A DNA stretch of 64,000 nt from Streptomyces sp. NBC_00285 (GTDB lineage Bacteria; Actinomycetota; Actinomycetes; Streptomycetales; Streptomycetaceae): contig NZ_CP108055.1 in NCBI RefSeq assembly GCF_036174265.1, positions 8,928,001-8,992,000 of the forward strand. Reading direction: 5' to 3'. The notes beneath the pieces were generated by a model, which worked only from the letters and a program-made list of their open reading frames with translations, searched no databases and had not been told where the DNA came from. This document shows positions 61,411-64,000 of this stretch, piece by piece. The position numbers and the translations under genes were made by a program. Every line of letters begins with the position of its first letter. Position 1 is the stretch's first letter.

Positions 61411-61986
61411 ATGAGCTATGACCCACCGCGCCCGGCCGGTCGTCTGCTGCTCACCCCGGAGGACAAGGAGGCCCCGGACCGGGCGCGACGGCTCCGCCTG
61501 CTGGGCCTGGGGGAGCATCCGGAGCCCGCGCTCGACGCCTTCGCCGAGCGGCTCGCCGAACACGCGAGCGCGCCGTACGCGATGGTCAACTTCATCGGTG
61601 AGAAACGCCAGTTCTTCGCCGGTCTGCGGGTCCCCGCGGCGAGGCCCCCGGCGGACAGCGAAAAGCCCAAGCCGGAAGTGGGCCGCTATATGGAGCGCGA
61701 CCATGGGTTCTGCCCCCATGTGGTCGTTCGCCGCAAGGCGCTGGCTCTGGAGGACGTCCGTGATTACCCGCGGTTCGCGGGCAACCCGGTCGTCGACGAG
61801 TTCGGGATCCGTTCCTATCTGGGCGCACCGCTCATCGACTCCACCGGGATGGTCCTCGGCACGGTGTGCGTGGCGGACGTGGAGCCGCGGACCTGGGGGA
61901 GGCCCGGTCTGGAGACCATCAAGTCGTCGGCGGCGGAACTCGTGGCACGACTGGAGCGGGGGGAGGCCGACGGGCTCCCGCTGTGA
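61411..61986 (+). CDS. GAF-domain protein following the conservon
   Basis: A 191-residue cytoplasmic sensor-type protein consisting largely of one GAF domain (about 40-180). The sequence GEKRQFFAGL, the DHGFCPHVV segment with a Cys-His pair (about 97-105) and FGIRSYLGAPLIDSTGMVLGTVCV are typical of GAF domains that sense small molecules or light/redox. No output domain is attached. Its position 61 nt after cvnD on the same strand suggests it is part of the conservon signalling unit, in the place where some conservons carry a cytochrome P450 (cvnE). Ligand unknown. Confidence 0.85.
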   Translation: MSYDPPRPAGRLLLTPEDKEAPDRARRLRLLGLGEHPEPALDAFAERLAEHASAPYAMVNFIGEKRQFFAGLRVPAARPPADSEKPKPEVGRYMERDHGFCPHVVVRRKALALEDVRDYPRFAGNPVVDEFGIRSYLGAPLIDSTGMVLGTVCVADVEPRTWGRPGLETIKSSAAELVARLERGEADGLPL

Positions 61987-62250
61987 GCGTCCCGTACGTC
62001 CTACGGCCCGCCACGCCCTACGGCCCACCCGCGTCGATGCGCCGCCTGCCGCGCCTCCGTCCGCGTGCCGCCGACCACACCTGCGCCCAAGTGCCCTCGG
62101 CTACGCCCGAGTCGGTGTGCCGCCGGCGAGGCCGGGACCCGTGCCGCCCGCCACGTCTGCGTACCCGCGCCGCCCACCACACCCGGGGCCGTGCGACCCG
62201 TCCCGCGCCCGTGTTCGCGCGTCGCAGGCCGCACCCGGCCTACCCGACCG

Positions 62251-62859
62251 TCACACGCCTCCCCGCCAGATGTTGTCGAACGCGGCGCTCTCGATCGCCC
62301 GCCGTTGGCGCACCGCCTCCAGTTCCATCACCGCGTCTCCGACGGCGGCCAGGACGGTCGTGATCGCCTCGCCGATGAGGCCTTCGCCGAACTCCGGCCC
62401 CTTGTCGTCGACGCCGGCGGCCGCGGCCAGGGCGGCGAGGACGGGCTCGCCCGAAGTCCGGCGTTCCGCGGCGCCGCTGCGGGCGGGTGAGTCGACCGGT
62501 ACCGTCCGTCCCGTCCTGAGCGGGAACCGGCGGCCGCGCTCGCGGGTGACCAGTCCGATCTTCTCCAGGTCGTCGACGTAGGCGGCGGAGAGCTCGCGGC
62601 CCCGGCGCCACAGCCAGTCCTCGACCGTCTCGTAGGGCTCCCGCCGGACCAGCGAGGCGGCGGCGTCGTCCAGGAGCCGGTCTCCCGTCGCCGTCTTCGA
62701 GCCCGGCACGATGCGGTCGCCGTCCAGGGCGAGTGCCTCGGCCTCGACGAGGTCGATGACCTCGGCCCCCGCGAGCGCGAGAGACAGGTCGCCCTGTTCC
62801 ACGGAGCGTTCGGGCGGCATGTCCAGAGCGACGATCGCGAGGTCCCGTGCGGTGGTCAT
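62251..62859 (-). CDS. GPP34-family phosphoinositide-binding-like protein
   Basis: A 202-residue protein with the GPP34 (GOLPH3/Vps74-like) fold. It is all-helical with the family opening ARDLAIVALD, LSLALAGAEVIDLVEAEALAL and DRIVPGSKTATGDRLLDDA, and a hydrophobic helix (EAITTVLAAVGDAVMELEAV) near 165-185. In eukaryotes GOLPH3 binds PI4P on Golgi membranes; bacterial members are common in streptomycetes and uncharacterised. The start ATG 62859 follows GGAG by 6 nt. It begins 13 nt after the stop of the upstream MFS gene on the same strand, so the two are likely one operon. Confidence 0.85.
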   Translation of the reverse strand: MTTARDLAIVALDMPPERSVEQGDLSLALAGAEVIDLVEAEALALDGDRIVPGSKTATGDRLLDDAAASLVRREPYETVEDWLWRRGRELSAAYVDDLEKIGLVTRERGRRFPLRTGRTVPVDSPARSGAAERRTSGEPVLAALAAAAGVDDKGPEFGEGLIGEAITTVLAAVGDAVMELEAVRQRRAIESAAFDNIWRGGV

Positions 62860-62872
62860 GAGCGGCTCCACG

Positions 62873-64000
62873 TCAGTCGGCCGAGTGCGGGGCGAGGGCG
62901 TCGGGACCGAGGTGCGTGGGCCGGGCGTCCTTGGTCGATTCTCTCCGGGATCCGCCCGCCGCGACCATGGGACGGGGGAATCCGATCCGGAGGACGACGG
63001 TGGCCGCGGCCGAGGCGAGCACCACGAGGGTGGCCAGGAACAGCGCCGCGCGGTAGCCGTCGTGGAGCAGCGGGGCCACGGCCGGCGGGCCGAGGATCTG
63101 TCCGACGGAGTACCCGGCGGTCAGCAGCGCGACGGAGCGCGGGAAGCCCAGCTGGGTGCCGGTGGCGAGGGCGAGGGTGCAGATCCCGAGGAAGGTGGCG
63201 CCGAACAGCACCGCGGAGACCAGTGCGGCCGCCACGCCGCCGACCAGGGCGGGCAGAGCGATGCCCACCGCCTGGACCAGCAGGGCGGCCGACAGCAGAC
63301 CGGGACGTGACCAGCGGCGCGCCAGACGGGCCCACAACGCCGTCGACGGTACGGCGGCCAGGCCCACGAGCACCCACGCGGCGCTGCCGACCCGGCCGGG
63401 GGAGTTCTGCCCGATCGCGGCCACCAGGAAGGTCCCGGCGACGATGTATCCGGCGCCCTCCAGGGTGTAGGCGACCAGCAGTGTCCAGAACCAGCGGTGC
63501 GTACGCCGGCCGGTCCCAGCGGCTGGACCGGAGGCCGACTCCTGGGGCCGTAGCGTCCACGCGCCGGCTGTGAGCACCGCGGCCAGTGCGGCCGACGCCC
63601 ACCACGCGGCTCGCCAGTCGGACGCCGTGCCCGGAGCGAGGACCAGCAGACCGGACAGCGCGATCCCGGCCCCCACGCCGCCGAAGGCCCAACCGGACAG
63701 ATGCGGCGGGTGGGCTCGCAGATGCTGCAGGAGCGAGCCGGCCGCCACGACGAAGACCAGGGCGCTGGCCACGCCGGCCACCAGCCGCAGAACCGCCCAC
63801 ACCGTCGTGCTGTGGGTGAGGGGCATCGCCGCGAGGGTCGCGGTGAGCACGATCAGCGAGCCGCGCAGCACGGCGCGCGAGCGGACCAGGGCCGGGACGA
63901 GGATGCCCGCGAGCGCTCCGAGAAGGTAGCCGGCGTAGTTGGCGGTGGCCAGATCCGCCCCGGCCGCGGCGGACAGCCCGGCGCGGGTCTGCATCAGGGG
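62873..64000 (-). CDS. YbfB/YjiJ-type MFS transporter (5' end outside window)
   Basis: Major facilitator, about 11 of 12 helices visible in 376 residues. The frame runs to the window end, where it reads P-L-M-Q-T-R-A-G, the typical end of the first helix of YbfB-type proteins, so the missing part is short. Marks of the group are ATANYAGYLLGALAG, VVWAVLRLVAGVASAL-like helix 4, and GYSVGQILGPPAVAPLL in helix 11. Substrate unknown. The C-terminal tail (about 345-376) is hydrophilic. Its stop lies 13 nt before the GPP34 gene. Confidence 0.87.
   Translation of the reverse strand, partial: PLMQTRAGLSAAAGADLATANYAGYLLGALAGILVPALVRSRAVLRGSLIVLTATLAAMPLTHSTTVWAVLRLVAGVASALVFVVAAGSLLQHLRAHPPHLSGWAFGGVGAGIALSGLLVLAPGTASDWRAAWWASAALAAVLTAGAWTLRPQESASGPAAGTGRRTHRWFWTLLVAYTLEGAGYIVAGTFLVAAIGQNSPGRVGSAAWVLVGLAAVPSTALWARLARRWSRPGLLSAALLVQAVGIALPALVGGVAAALVSAVLFGATFLGICTLALATGTQLGFPRSVALLTAGYSVGQILGPPAVAPLLHDGYRAALFLATLVVLASAAATVVLRIGFPRPMVAAGGSRRESTKDARPTHLGPDALAPHSAD

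Overview
The window is high-GC DNA with GC-rich third codon positions, frequent GTG and TTG starts, GGAGG-type ribosome binding sites and Streptomyces-type families: conservon (cvn) genes, SCO6745-like, LPFR, DUF6126 and DUF6380 proteins, and a hopanoid operon carrying MEP-pathway genes. It reads as the chromosome of a Streptomyces species. Gene order resembles, from memory, the SCO6740-SCO6800 region of S. coelicolor; no search was run. I saw no rRNA, tRNA, CRISPR array, prophage or intact insertion sequence.

Left part (1-18.4 kb): mostly general metabolism and housekeeping. It holds an asparagine-type permease cut by the window edge, a macro-domain protein, a decayed DUF6766 fragment, two secreted peptidases (M1 and CocE/S15), a BCCT transporter, an ABC-F ATPase converging on the RNA-binding protein Tex, the small LPFR protein, an SCO6745-like protein, a GlxA-type regulator followed by a DJ-1/PfpI protein, a crotonase, an HdeD-like membrane protein and an HATPase of the anti-sigma type.

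Centre (18.4-41.8 kb): an envelope and isoprenoid island. Leftward are idi, a CDF metal exporter and galE. Rightward comes a tightly overlapping run of two CDP-alcohol phosphotransferases, a nucleotidyltransferase, a glycerol-1-phosphate-dehydrogenase-like enzyme, a GT2 glycosyltransferase and a two-gene polysaccharide ABC exporter. Together these suggest synthesis and export of an uncharacterised phosphoglycerol glycopolymer or glycolipid. After a strong terminator follows the hopanoid operon: hpnC, hpnD, a 49-codon DUF6380 gene, hpnE, polyprenyl synthase, shc, hpnG, hpnH, ispG, dxs and an hpnO-like aminotransferase. It covers precursor supply, squalene formation, cyclisation and C35 side-chain elongation, with most genes overlapping by 1-4 nt.

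Right part (41.8-64 kb): an XRE-cupin regulator with two palindromic operators, coupled to a 40-aa membrane protein; a tyrosine phosphatase; a GH36 alpha-galactosidase; a LysM-M23 wall hydrolase behind a probable c-di-AMP (ydaO) riboswitch and ending in a strong terminator; a three-gene secreted pectin (rhamnogalacturonan) cassette behind a LacI-type operator; a cytoplasmic SGNH hydrolase; a TetR regulator; an amino-acid dehydrogenase diverging from an MBL-fold hydrolase; about 1 kb without a convincing gene; a conservon cvnA-B-C-D followed by a GAF protein; and a leftward pair of a GPP34 protein and a YbfB-type MFS transporter cut by the right edge.
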